The notes beneath the pieces were generated by a model. That model was given only the letters and a program-made list of their open reading frames with translations. It ran no database searches and was not told the DNA's origin. Positions 9,984 through 21,002 of a DNA stretch of 64,000 nucleotides are shown in pieces; positions within the stretch are counted from its first letter, which is position 1; every line of letters starts with the position of its first letter. This DNA comes from Golubevia sp. BC0850 (Eukaryota; Basidiomycota; Exobasidiomycetes; Golubeviales; Golubeviaceae): positions 62,001 through 126,000 of the forward strand of contig JAAVVG010000025.1 of NCBI GenBank assembly GCA_012976225.1, written 5' to 3'. The translations under genes and the position numbers were made by a program.

Positions 9984-11120
9984 TCACCATTGCCCTCGAG
10001 AAGGAACTCGAATCAGGCCGTCTTCGACGTCGAAGGCCTTTACATTCTCTTCAGGCCAGACTTGTGATTTGACATCCAATTGAATCGGTAAATAGGTTCC
10101 CAAAGTCTCGATAGCAGACGACCTTGGCTCTGGATCTTCCATCTCTTCTTGAACTATGTTCTCAGTTAAAGCAGAAGCTAAATCTCCCGATCCAGCAAGG
10201 ACGACGAACCGATCCTTTGAACCTCTTTTCAATGCTAGCCTGGCAGCAACGAAGCTGGCAGGGGCTAAGCCATTCATAGGAATGCCAGTCTCGTGGAATT
10301 CTAAGTAGAACTCCTTCAATTTAGGGAGTAGTTGATAATATCGAAGCCCAGATTGAACGTTTTCTCTTGTAAAAGGAGTCATTAAGTAAAGTAGATGAGA
10401 CCAAGTTGAAGAGCTTGTTGAGACTGGCAATCGCAAATCTAACGTATGAAGTTCTTTCCAATCTTTAATCTTATCAATTAGGGAGGCTACTGCCGACTCT
10501 CCGCAGTCGCTATTTGGTTCTGCTACTGATAGTGAATCAATTTTCAGTGATTTACAGCTTCGAGCTTCTAAATCTTGAAAGTCTTCAGGATTTATCTTCT
10601 TGGATCTAAGTAGTTCTATCTTCCGAGCTTTTAATTTTCGAAAGAACAAAGTTGAATCTCCAGAGATATCCTGAGGCGGCGATTCTGGCCAAAGGAAAGT
10701 CAAATTGGGTAAATCGAGTGTTGAGATTTCGGTTGGGATCTCGTTCCTGATCTTCGGTATCGAGACTGAGACTAAATTTGGAGCTGATGAAAGTAAATCT
10801 GCTACGAACTGAGAACTGATGTTCTCTCGACCTCCGATTTTGACGTGTGTTGCATGCTGAAGTCGGTCCAGCATGGCTTGATCGCATACTAGATTATGTC
10901 TTCCTGTGCACCAAGCGAAATGAGTCAGCGATGGCATCCATGAAGAAGGGAATTCCAGAGTAGCAGCGAGCTCCGATGGACGAGAGATGGAATCGTCTCG
11001 ACCTGAATTCGTAGAGGATCTCGAGAACCTTGAGATTTGGGCATTGAATCGCGATGCGATAAATCGCCGCCTCTAAATCCTTGGAATGAGAGACCATCAG
11101 TCTCTTGATAGACCTTGAGG
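9984..11120 (-). CDS. F-box/LRR-family-like protein (L2), probably decayed
   Basis: The main open frame (9984-10937) encodes leucine-rich-like repeats such as LSSAPNLVSVSIPKI, LDLPNLTFLW, LHTLDLRLP and LPKLKEFYLEF. It aligns along its length with the neighbouring locus L3 (shared ADLLSSA/QDLLSSA, STWSHLLYLMTP/STWSHLCYLITP). Upstream sequence (10,980-11,110) encodes the matching RLMVSHSKDLEAA stretch, but in another frame. Bridging it would need a 58-base intron with a weak GTTCTC donor, or else there is a frameshift. No F-box is found in good order upstream. In this family the N-terminal F-box binds Skp1 and the repeats bind substrate. Either this is a partly broken gene or its first exons escape me. 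Confidence 0.5.
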
Positions 11121-11832
11121 AAGGTGAGATGGCTATTTTCAAGAAAGGTACAAAGCTCAGGAAACCAAGAAACCGCGACAGTGCGACAGAGCCTCGCCCT
11201 TCTTCCACTGGAGGCAAGACTCTCTTGGAAGAGATGAGAAGACTGACGATCTGGTTTGGAAGAATGAAGAAATTAAAGCCAATCTGAACAAAAGCATGAC
11301 GTTCTTGCAAGGGGAAAGAGGGAAAGGAACTCGATTAGGACAGAGAGGGTGGTATTTGGTGCAATCTGTTAGATGAAACGGCAGGAAGAGCACGGTCGAG
11401 AGCGTGATTGGTGGAAAAGTGAGTTTTTGAGCGGAAAAGGTAGATGTGGAGGGAAGAAAACAGAGAAGCAGGCATTAAAACCGAAGCGGTAGAGAAAAGT
11501 CGAAGCTTAACCAGGCCGATGAACTGGGAGCAAATTTGACGTTTGACGAGACTTTCTTGGGAGTATAGGAGCAGAGCTTTCGACATGGACAGGTTCATTT
11601 GACAGTGTCGTGAGCTTTGGTAGGGAGAGTGAATTGGGTTTTGATGCGAACCTCGAAGGAAGTGAAGGTTTGATGTCAGATCTTGAGAATTTGTGAGTAA
11701 AGCTTCGTATCGTTAGTAGAATGGTCTTCAACGGGCAAAGAGACTCTGAAACCAGTTGAAGGAGAGAAGATTAGTTTGTTGGTTTCAGTCACCGAGATGA
11801 TCGCAGATAAGAATAAGACCTTCGAGACTCAC

Positions 11833-13970
11833 CTAGAGAAAATATTTCTCTTCTATGTCCAGCTTGGATACGTTCTTTTCGAGCCAAGAGCGAGTTCTCT
11901 GATCTATTGCGATTCGATTGGTTACTGTTATTGTCTTGATTTTGGCCCATCCCTCGTTCCGGGGGTTCCCAACTGGAGCTCTCTTTGAAGCTGACTCAAA
12001 GTCACCGCTTGATGATAGCATGAGACTCCTTAGATCTAATCCTTTCCTCAAGCCCATCCTCACAGCCACTAAAAAGTCCAATGCATTCCATTGATGGCTG
12101 AAGCGTCTTGGAGGGAAGAGTTTTTCTTTTTTTCCGAGACGGAGCGTGTAGAGCTTTGGTAGCACATCTTCGTCTTTAAACCCAGCTTGCACAATTTATC
12201 GAGTGGGAGGAGTTATTAGATAGCACAAATGACTCCATGTAGAAGAACCTGTACTTGAGAGTTGAAGATCCAGGGTACCGAGGTTCTTCCAGTCTTTGAT
12301 GGACTTGACAAGCGCAGTGATCCATAACTTGTCACAGGAAGCTCCTGTGATGTTCAAGTAACTTTGTTCTTTGCTAGATAGGTGATAGAGGTCTTCAGGG
12401 TTGTTGAGGTGCTGGAGAGTCAGGTTTCTCAGCTTTGGCGCATCCAACTGTTGGCAGAACATACTTGAAGGGAAAGAGCTTAACCAAAGAGTATTCAGTT
12501 TAGGTAAGTCCATGATATGAGGCTCTAGAGTCTCAATAGCTTCCATCCAGGGCATAGTACGCCTAACTAAATCAGAAGCTGAAGAGAGAAGATCTTGCAA
12601 CTAAGCCGATGTGGCACTTCCATCGCTAAGCCTGATAGTCCGAGAATACTTAAGACGTTCAATCATAGTACTATCTAGTTCCAATTGATATTGACCAGTT
12701 ACCCAAACGAATTGTATCAGATGTGGGTTCCAACTAGCGGGGAATTTTAGAGTCCTCCCTGTACTGCTACCTGGATACAGAATGCTCTCGTGACCTAAAT
12801 TTCTTGATTCCAAATAATTCAAAGAATGACAGATAATCGCTATCTGGAAGGTTTGAAGCTCGAGATCTTTCTGACGAGAGACAATAAGCACTCGAATTGA
12901 TTGAGAGCTTTGCGAAACGACAGTTTGAAGCTCCTCTTTATCCGATTCGACGAGCTCGTCTTGAACGTCTATGATGATTGATTGAATAGAGCTATTACAT
13001 CTCCGACTGGACATCTCGATTCCCTCCATAATTTGTCTTCCTTTCCCTTTCATTTTGAAGCGTGAATAAAGAGAAGAATCCAGAACTTCATTTCTCCATT
13101 TAGTTGATACTCCGAAGCCATGGCTAGATTTGGAGAGTCTAAGAATGAAAGAATTCGAATTAAGATTGGCGAAGAGATTCTTGCGAAAGAGCTTCGATCA
13201 CCTCTGTTCTTGAGAGCTTGAATTCCTGATGTTAGTTCCCCGAAGGTAGTACCGAGAGGTGGAGAAGAATTAATCTTGGCAGTGGTTCGAGACCTTCCTT
13301 GAGCTAGTCTGATATGGCGCAGTGTCATCCCCATGTGAGCGAAAGCTGCTCTCATGTGAGTCTGGTGAGTCTGGTGGGAGAGAAGGGGGGGAAGGGGTCA
13401 GAAATACAGCGCTTCTTCAATCTAAATCCTCAGTCTTAGAGACGGAACCAAAAACCACCAGAAACCAACTGACTTGTGCCATTACTAACTGAGACAAAGT
13501 CGTCATCCACTTCAATTGCTCTCTGTGCATCCTCCAGCGCCTCGTGAGCTTCACCTCTCTTCTCCAAGCTAGCGCTCCTAAGCATGAGAGCCTGGGAGAT
13601 GTCTTCAGCACCAGAATCGATGATCTGAAAAGAAAGAGTGGTAACAGAGATGCTACGTCAGGAGTGAGCTCTGTTGTCAGCTTGAACGTGGAAGGCTTGA
13701 AGAATAATCCTCCAATCTCTCCTCTCACTTTCTTCTCTTGTCTTCCTCTAGAGTTTGGAGTAGATACTAACCTCTGTACAGATCTCTTCAGCTGACTTAT
13801 AATCCAACCTATCTAAAGCCTCCTGGGGTCTCTCGAGAGGGTCCTTAACCACCTCTGCCTCTTACCTCGGCCTCTACCACTGCCTCTACCTCTGGTGCAG
13901 CTCTCTTGGCTGCAGGTTGCTGAGACTCATCTTCATCTTCATAAGACCTTTTTGATCCTCTGAGTTTCAT
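11833..13970 (-). pseudogene. TPR-F-box-LRR protein (Pof3/Dia2-like), broken (L3)
   Basis: The order is that of fission yeast Pof3 and budding yeast Dia2. An N-terminal TPR-like part (ALDRLDYKSAEEICTE, then SQALMLRSASLEKRGEAHEA and EDAQRAIEVDDDFV) sits on exons joined by GTTAGT...CAG introns. Next comes MGMTLRH, the F-box (ISSPILIRILSFLDSPNLAM), then repeats ending near 11,833. Three lesions are visible: a one-base shift inside the F-box near 13,120 between MASE and VSTKWRNEVLDSSLY, an in-frame TAG at about 12,601, and an in-frame TAA at about 12,196. At the TAA the paralogue L2 reads TRENVQ. Dia2/Pof3 are SCF adaptors acting in replication and genome stability. If the lesions are read errors, this would be the window's real Dia2/Pof3 gene. 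The start (ATG 13,970) is 151 bases from the hexokinase ATG. Confidence 0.6.
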
Positions 13971-14121
13971 GACTTGTTGTTTGCCTCCTTGATAGAAAGA
14001 GTAGTTGAATAAGATTGGGAGGAAATGGTCTGGCAACAACGGAGAATCTTTCTTTCCTTCTGATTTCATTGCCCTATTCACGCTTCAACCTCTTCTAAGC
14101 CTTCATTCAATCTCAATTAGG
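13971..14121. promoter_or_regulatory. compact divergent promoter, L3 / hexokinase
   Basis: Only 151 bases separate the inferred L3 ATG (minus strand) from the hexokinase ATG (plus strand), so one short region must serve both. Confidence 0.5.
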
Positions 14122-16642
14122 ATGCCAGCAGCTCTAACTACGACTCTGGCTCAAGCCATGGCAAATGTAGAATCTCAGTTCGCTTTGGATACAGAGACTC
14201 TCAACGGAATCGTCAAACACTTCTTGCACCTCTACGAGCATGGTCTCGCAAACAAGGGAGCTGCCATGGCCATGATTCCAAGTTTCGGTGAGTTCATCTA
14301 GGTAGACAGGGCTCATTGAAGTCTCTCTGTAGGGATGAACATCTCCCGAAAGTGAGATAGAAGAGAAACAAAGGCACAAAGATAGCAGATTGGAGGACCA
14401 TGTCTGTCTTGTCCTTCCCATCATACCCACCTTCACCCTCTCTTCTGTTCTCTCCTTTTCAGTCACTGGAGTTCCCGATGGAACTGAGAAGGGAACCTAT
14501 CTAGCGCTCGATCTAGGTGGAACTAATTTGTGAGTACTGAAGCGACGATCATCTCTGTCCAGCACCTCCACCAGCTATCTCCTTCACTCACTCCTTCTTC
14601 CCTTCTGATCCGATGCGATCTTCCATCCTTGGGCATTAAAAGGAGAGTTTGTGAAGTGACTCTGGATGGAGATGGTTCTTTTGAGATGAAACAGGAGAAA
14701 TACAAGGTGTGAGTGATATGATCCGCAAGCTTGGCGAGTGAGGTGAGGGTGGGAGGGGGGATGGCATGGGCAGGAGGACGTAGGCAACGAGTACAAGTGA
14801 AGCTGCAATAGATGAGACCTGGCTTATAGAGATGAAGTTGTGGGAAGCCGAATCGAAGATCTGGCTGGAGGAGTCCTTCCTTCTCTCCCTCGAAGCTCAC
14901 CCTCTATCTTCCAATTCTCTGCCTTACAGCTCCGATGCTCTCAAATCTGGCCCAGCTGCTGCTCTTTTCGAATACATTGCTCGTTCAGTGGATCAATTCT
15001 TGACCGACTATGGTAGTAGCTCGAAGGAGGATGAACTTCTGATGGGATTTACTTTCAGCTTCGTGAGTCTCCGATTTCGATTCAGGGAAAGCTTCTTCCG
15101 ATAATCGAGTTGTTCGGATACGTGATATATGAGTCAAGATGCTTACTTTACATTGCTACATGCCTTCGTCCTCTTCTCCCTCAGCCTGTCGAACAAACCG
15201 CTATCGACAAGGGAACCCTTGTAAGTCTATCTTCTGCTCGCTCTCCTGCCCTTACCTTCACCTGCTCACTTACTGAATCATCTTTTTCCCGATAACTGAT
15301 CCCAGATCTCTTGGACGAAAGGATTCAACTGCCCCGATGCGATAGGAAAAGATGTAGTCAAGCTACTCCAAGATGCTCTAGATCGCAAACACATCAAAGT
15401 CAGAGTGAATGCCTTAGTGAACGATACTGTCGGAGCTCTATTAGCAAGAGGTTATCAAACTGGGGGTTGTCTTTTAGGTGCCATTTTCGGAACGGGTACG
15501 AATGGTGCTTATGTTGAACAAATCGAAAAGATTAAGAAATTACAAGCCAAAATTCAAGGTGGACCAAAGGACATGATTATCAATACTGAATGGGGTGCTT
15601 TTGATGATGAGGCAAGTTAGAATGGAAGAAGCGTTGCTAAAAAGAGACGTTTGGAATGAGAATGAGGAGGCTCTTGCTGACTTTCCACTCTCTTCTTCAA
15701 ACAGCGCGATGTTCTTCCTATCACCCAGTACGACAACTTTGTCGACAGAACCTCTATCAGGCAGCGTCATCACGTTTTCGAAAAGATGATTTCTGGACTT
15801 TGTGAGCTTCTCTTTGCGAACTTGCGATTTCATCTATCAAACTCACTAATCTTTCCTTCCTTCTAACCCTTGCCCCTCTCAGATCTCGGTGAAGTAGCAC
15901 GAGCGGTATTCCTTGATCTCATAGATCATCTTCATCTCTTCTCTGGATTCTCTTCTCAAAAGATGAACACCCAGTACGGATTCGACACCGCCTATGTTTC
16001 AGCTGTCGAGGGAGACACTAAAGAAGCTTCAGATCCAACAAGCGAAACCAGGAAAACGCTAGTCTCAACTATGGGAATCGCAGACTCTAAAATCTCAGAA
16101 AGAGACATTCAAACAGTTAGGAAAGTCTGCAAGATCGTTTCAACTAGAGCTGCTAGATTGAGTGCAACTGCTATTGCTACCACTCTGATTCATACAGGAA
16201 ACGTACAGTCCAACAATGCTCCAAAAGGTACCAAGGAGGATGCAATTGAAGCTTTGGAAGAGAAGGAAGGGCATCAAGTTGATGAAGGTGTTGAAGTTGG
16301 AGTCGACGGAAGTGTGGTTGAATTCTTACCGCATTTCCAAGATCGTATGAGAGATGCTTTGAGGGATATGATTGGCGAAGAAGCAGAAAAGAGAACAAAG
16401 TTTGGATTGGCTAAGGATGGGAGTGGAGTTGGAGGTGAGTACAGAACGAATGCTAGAACTTCCCGTTCTTCTTCTGACCTAGCTTTTCATTTGTCTTCGC
16501 AGCTGCTCTTTGTGCTCTCCAGGCTTTGAAGCAGGAACAGAGTGGTCATCGTGTCGAGTGGGTATCAGAGAAGCGACGGAGAAAGAGGAGCCTGAACCAG
16601 ATAGCTATCAGCCATCCTAGGACTCATGAGCCGATCATCTGA
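14122..16642 (+). CDS. HXK: hexokinase
   Basis: Nine exons: 14122-14287, 14463-14529, 14643-14708, 14930-15062, 15185-15220, 15306-15611, 15705-15801, 15883-16434 and 16503-16642, giving 520 residues, normal for a fungal hexokinase. Seen in order: LALDLGGTNLRV (ATP phosphate-binding loop, about residue 70), SWTKGF (sugar-binding), VNDTVGALLARGY with the catalytic Asp, GAIFGTGTNGAY, and INTEWGAFDDE (glucose-binding Glu). The enzyme phosphorylates glucose and fructose at the start of glycolysis in the cytosol. Intron 6 begins GCAAGT at 15612, a GC-AG intron; reading straight through gives a stop within two codons. The last residues (KRRRKRSLNQ) are basic. The GGTN motif and length favour hexokinase over glucokinase, but the sugar preference is not provable here. 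Confidence 0.93.
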
Positions 16643-17152
16643 CATCTCTTTCTCTCTTTTCTTTTCTTGTTTTGCGTCTCATTCGTTCCTCTAGAGAATA
16701 AAAGAACGCACTTCAACCAAATCTCAATTTCTAGTCGTCTCGTCACCCAAGTAAATACATCAAGCAATTAAAACAACTTCTTTCTATCTTACCTTGGCCT
16801 CGCCTTGCCCCGACTATCATACAATGCTCTTGGGATAGCTCAAAAAGTACTAACCAAGATCCGTCGAGATGAGATCGACGTGCGTCATCTCATCGGAATC
16901 TACTGACATGGGGGTTCAGCCTACCAATCCAGAAGATCGACGGAGAGGCAGAACCGTCAACTTGAGGACAAGCCTCCCGAAGGACAAGCTAGTGTCGATA
17001 GACTGTTTCCTTTCGAGAACTCGAGTCAAGGCTTTAAAATGACACCATTTTTTAACCAATCTATAAGGAACTTCTCAATTCCTCTTCCATCCCTATTCCG
17101 TCTATCTACCCTTTCAGGGAGCCTTTCAGGGAGGAGTGAGAACCGCGACGAC
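16643..17152. other. intergenic, no gene seen
   Basis: Hexokinase 3' flank and upstream region of the 7TM gene. An in-frame ATG at 17,039 could extend the 7TM protein by 38 residues. Confidence 0.5.
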
Positions 17153-19258
17153 ATGAAACCACATAACTGGGGAACCGCAGAGCTAGCTCTTCCTCGATTC
17201 GACGACTCCCCAACCAAAGGTAATGAATTTGCTAGACAAGACTCAAACCTACAGGGAATGAAGAACTGATCGGAGCTTCGTTCTTTCTGTCTCGTTCGCA
17301 GAGCTTCAATCATTTCTCAAATCCTTCTTCGTCCTCAAGCTGCCCCGGACTTTTTACAATCAGCATATAGCATGCACAGTAGTACTGGGATTTCTTCATG
17401 TTTGTGGGGGTCTGATTATTATCAGAGGCATTAGAAGTGGGAAATGGTGGGTTTTCAGAAATCAAAGGACGACGTCGAACAGCAAGCTCTATCTCATTCC
17501 AAACGCAACCAGCTGCTACATTTTGATAGAAGGTGTGTATTTTTGGTGTTGGATTGCTTACACGTATTACTCGAGGTGTGTCGATATGGAGGTCGTGGGT
17601 GGAAGTTCAAGGTGAGTTCGAGGCTGGACCAAGCCTCCTTGAATCTGAAGGTGACGCGTGATTTCTACCTCTTCTCTTCTACTACCCCTTATGTTCTTCC
17701 GATGAAGAGGCTATTTCATCCTTTTAGTATGGTTTCCATGTTGGCTAGCGTCTGTGAGTGCTAGAACTCACTGTAGACTCATTCATCTCCGATGCTTCCA
17801 TATCTCATCGAACTTACCCAACGCTCATAGTGGGCTGGAGCGGTTGGCACTCTTTACGTCTCCCCAGGATCCACTCTTCGAAACACAAAGGATGATCAAA
17901 GCATCAAAAACTTCTTCGTACCTTCTCCCTCATTGGTTAATTGGATCGCTTTGGGGTTTCCAGTCGTGATCCTGGCTGGAGTTCTAATGCCTTCTGTACT
18001 TGGTGGGATCGAGTACAGTGAGTTCATCGATTGGTTGGCCAGGCATCAGATGGGAACTGAACCTAATTTCTCACTCCTTTTTGTAAGGCAGCGCTTGGCA
18101 TCTCTGGCATAACTTCGACGCCACCCTGGCGATGCAGGATCCGGAGTTCACCATCTCTACACAACAATCCGAAGTCGCTTTGAAGATTTGGACAAAGTTT
18201 TCTGAAGCATACTTCTACTTCTCTATCGGATTCTTCGTTCAAGTCGTAGGAGCTATCGCTCTAGCTCTGAGTTATGGCTGCGTCGCCATCAATCTTTCCC
18301 TAATCCTCAGAAGTCAGATCAAGGAGTCGGAAATTCTTTTCGGTAGCTTCAGAGTTCCAGTGACTATTGAAGAGGCGGAGAGAAGGGTCTCGGTATGGAA
18401 CTCGGTTAGGACGAAAAGAGGAGAAGTTGCAGCGACAGAAGAAGAAACAAGGTCAGTACATGTATAGGTCAAGGGGTGCGAAGGAGGCAGCTGAGATATC
18501 AGGTTTCTTGTCTTCAATCATTTCATCAGGGCAGTCCAGTCCAGATTCTATCCTTCTGTCCGAGGAGCGACAGCTCAGGTGAGCAGAGACACAGGTTGAG
18601 TCGCTAACTGAAGAAAACTTATCGCCTTGCATCCCTTCCCCAGATCGCAGCCGCAGACTCGCCAGAGCAGAGATCGAAGGTTCTCAAAGAAGCACTGAGT
18701 ACAGTCGTAACTTTGTCGGTATGCATCAATTGTGGCATTTTAATCTTCATAGCTTGGTTGCTGTATGTCACCACTCGATGCTACGAGGATTCTTTGAAGG
18801 GACCTCGTGCTTTCACTGGGCTTCATAGGTAAGCAATTTACAGAACTGCGTTCAAGTGTGAAGATAGTTCAGATTGCTTACCCGATGGGCCTCTCAATGC
18901 TCACAGAAGCTATCATCTCGTTGCGGGTCAGTCGACGTCGTTTCGTTGCAAAGTGAATCGAGAGCCTGGAGTAGCGCCCGCCTGACTCGACGACTCTTTT
19001 TCCCTTCCTTTTACTCCAGCATGGAACGGAACTGTCGTTGGAGTCATTTCTTTCTATTTAGTCTTAAACAGGACTTACCAGACCTTCTTCGAAACCCATC
19101 CTTCAAGATCATTAACCTCTTCCTTCATGAGAACAGCTGAGAAGCTTTTGCCTCTGTCTTTTAGGAGAGGAAATTCGGAACAACCAACCCTTGATCCGGT
19201 AGTAGTGGTCATAGAAGAAAATAAAGCTCGACGGAAGATGTGGAAGAATCCAAGCTGA
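17153..19258 (+). CDS. orphan seven-transmembrane protein
   Basis: Nine exons: 17153-17219, 17302-17611, 17708-17753, 17831-18017, 18088-18451, 18503-18578, 18644-18828, 18907-18926 and 19020-19258, giving 497 residues. All junctions keep the frame. Two introns use GTCAGT donors (18452 and 18927), and exon 8 is only 20 bases. Seven hydrophobic segments fall at about residues 44-64, 95-115, 127-149, 175-198, 245-273, 368-392 and 412-433, with a long loop between 5 and 6 and a basic/acidic C-terminal tail of about 65 residues. This topology resembles fungal G-protein-coupled receptors, but the pheromone-receptor (Ste3) signature is absent and I recognise no family. It is probably a membrane sensor or receptor-like protein; ligand and coupling are unknown. 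Confidence 0.75.
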
Positions 19259-19608
19259 GGGAAGTCTTGAAGTCTGGGCTGTCTTGGGGCTCGAGAGAAG
19301 AGGACTCGATAGGGAGGGGGTTTGACTTTTTGCACCATTTACTTTTGTTTCAAAGGACTATGCCCGTTTCCTTTGAATGATCTATCCTCTTGACGAAGAC
19401 AAGCAAGATCTTTGTGACTGAGCAAGATTGTCCAACATTGGATTGTGAATGGAGTGACTTCTCACTTTTTTGAGGTCCAGTTAAATTTCTCCCAACTGGA
19501 TAGCCATTGGAAGAACTGAGCGATTGGTAGGCAGTCAGCAGACAGCAGAAAGCGGGCAACGAAAAAAGAAGCTATCAGAAATCCGGGACAAATCAGAACA
19601 ACAAAAGA
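19259..19608. other. intergenic between convergent genes
   Basis: It holds the 3' ends of the 7TM gene and the PRXL2-like gene. No other feature is seen. Confidence 0.5.
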
Positions 19609-20340
19609 TCAGTGTCCTTCCACTTTCAGTCCACACTTCTCAGCTAAAATTAGATACTCTGTATGATCCCTCCCGGTGACCATTCGATGAGCGAAGATTG
19701 GCTGTCCAGTCGAGTCGAAAACTAAATCAGCTCCCAGCTGTGGAATTTCTCCTCCCTTGGTAACCAGTGAGCCCGATTTGATGGCATGTGCAGCCGAAGA
19801 AAGAATAATCCCAATGACAGATCCGCTACGTTGATGTTTTGGCTTTGGAGATAGACAAGGGGGTGGAAAGTAGGGTCAGTACTTGGGGAGTGGAGGTTCC
19901 CAAGGCGGAAAAGAAACTCACTCCTTCAGGCCCAAGATCTGTTGTCTTGATAGTGATTCCCAAAGCTTTGTATAGCTTCTTTTCTTGATCGGCATAAATT
20001 TGACAGTTCAAACCTCCTGCAAATTGCCTGAAGTTCTCAATTCCCTCTGGTTTGCCATGTCCAACTACCACCAGCTCAAATTTCTTGCTCTCCTCTGAAT
20101 TATCGTCGAAAAGAGGTCGAAAGTAGGGCTTGTCTTTGAGTTCCATCAGATAACCACTGCAGAGTCCACAGAACCAGTGACGAACGAACAGTTTAAGGTG
20201 ATCTTGTTGGAGTTTCTGACTTCTCCGAATTTGACCGCTTTTCCTGAGGAGTTGAAGATTTCGCATTGGTCTGCCTCTGCTGGTTGTGCAGAAGTTGGAA
20301 GTGTATCATCAGCGACTGTTCCTGTTTGTTTTCCTATAGT
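19609..20340 (-). CDS. PRXL2 / AhpC-TSA_2 thioredoxin-fold protein
   Basis: Minus-strand pieces: exon 19922 upward and exon 19609-19842, joined by a GTGAGT...AAAG intron in phase 0. The protein has EIFNSSGKAVKFGEV, then FVRHWFCGLCSGYLMEL (thioredoxin-like Cys-x2-Cys active site), VVVGHGKPEGIENF, YADQEKKLYKALG and the C-terminal GADLVFDSTGQPIFAHRM, all in the order of the PRXL2 (FAM213) family. These are peroxiredoxin-like redox proteins. Between KFGEV and KLFVRHW the frame shifts by one base: adding one A to the run at about 20,194 would restore it. No intron fits. Either a homopolymer read error or a real lesion is present. No convincing ATG was found upstream; the first exon may lie above 20,340. 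Confidence 0.65.
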
Positions 20341-21002
20341 GATTTGAGTGAGAGTCTGATGTGGTTTGAGGATTGAAAAACCTGTCGGAACGCTCCCGTG
20401 GGATCAGGGCGAGGGCGGAGAGATGAGAGGGGTAGGGTTCCAAACAAACAAGTAGATAGATAGAAAGAGATTTGGAGAATTGCCTGGTGATTAGCTGGTA
20501 TATATGTATACTGGTATGTAGGACTGGAAAGGGAAAAATAAAAACAAGGCAAGTCAGATTGAAGAGTGAGAGAGGAGGGAGGGTGGGAGAGCAATGCGAA
20601 TGTGAGTGTCTATCACTAGTATCATTCATTTGTTGCGCTTTGTACAAATTGAAATGAAACTTCTGAGTGTATTGAATGTTAAAATTGTCAGAAACTCAGG
20701 GGAAACACCAGGATTGTCGTTTGAGAGGTTCTAGAATAGAAGACAATAAGACAACCCCCTTTGGGAATCTTTGATTTCAAGCTCAGCAAGATAGTGGAAC
20801 TGGAACTCTCTCCCATTCTTCCACCTTCTCTCCAATTTCTACCTGCTACCCTACCTCCTATTCCTATTCCTACCCTATTCAAGTCTCGACTACCATCTTC
20901 TCCATCCTGGCCATCCCATCCCTCCCCTCTCCTCTCAAAGTGATCCGTCTATCTTGAAGAGCGAGGGTCAAGGCCGCTGGTATCCAACTCTCAGCCCTCC
21001 AA
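20341..21002. other. upstream region of RhoGAP and PRXL2-like genes
   Basis: Divergent intergenic DNA, CT-rich, with GATA/TATATA-like runs near 20,455-20,515. It may hold the missing first exon of the PRXL2-like gene. Confidence 0.4.

Noticed and set aside
14122-14287. In-frame TGA stops as evidence of a TGA-to-Trp code change
   Set aside because: Several intact genes (hexokinase, PRP18, MDM34, copy B) end in TGA, so the code is standard.
18452-18473. A 22-base intron (GTCAGT...CAAG) in the 7TM gene
   Set aside because: It would be far shorter than any other intron here. Extending to the next CAG (51 bases) gives a better frame that joins directly to the following exon.
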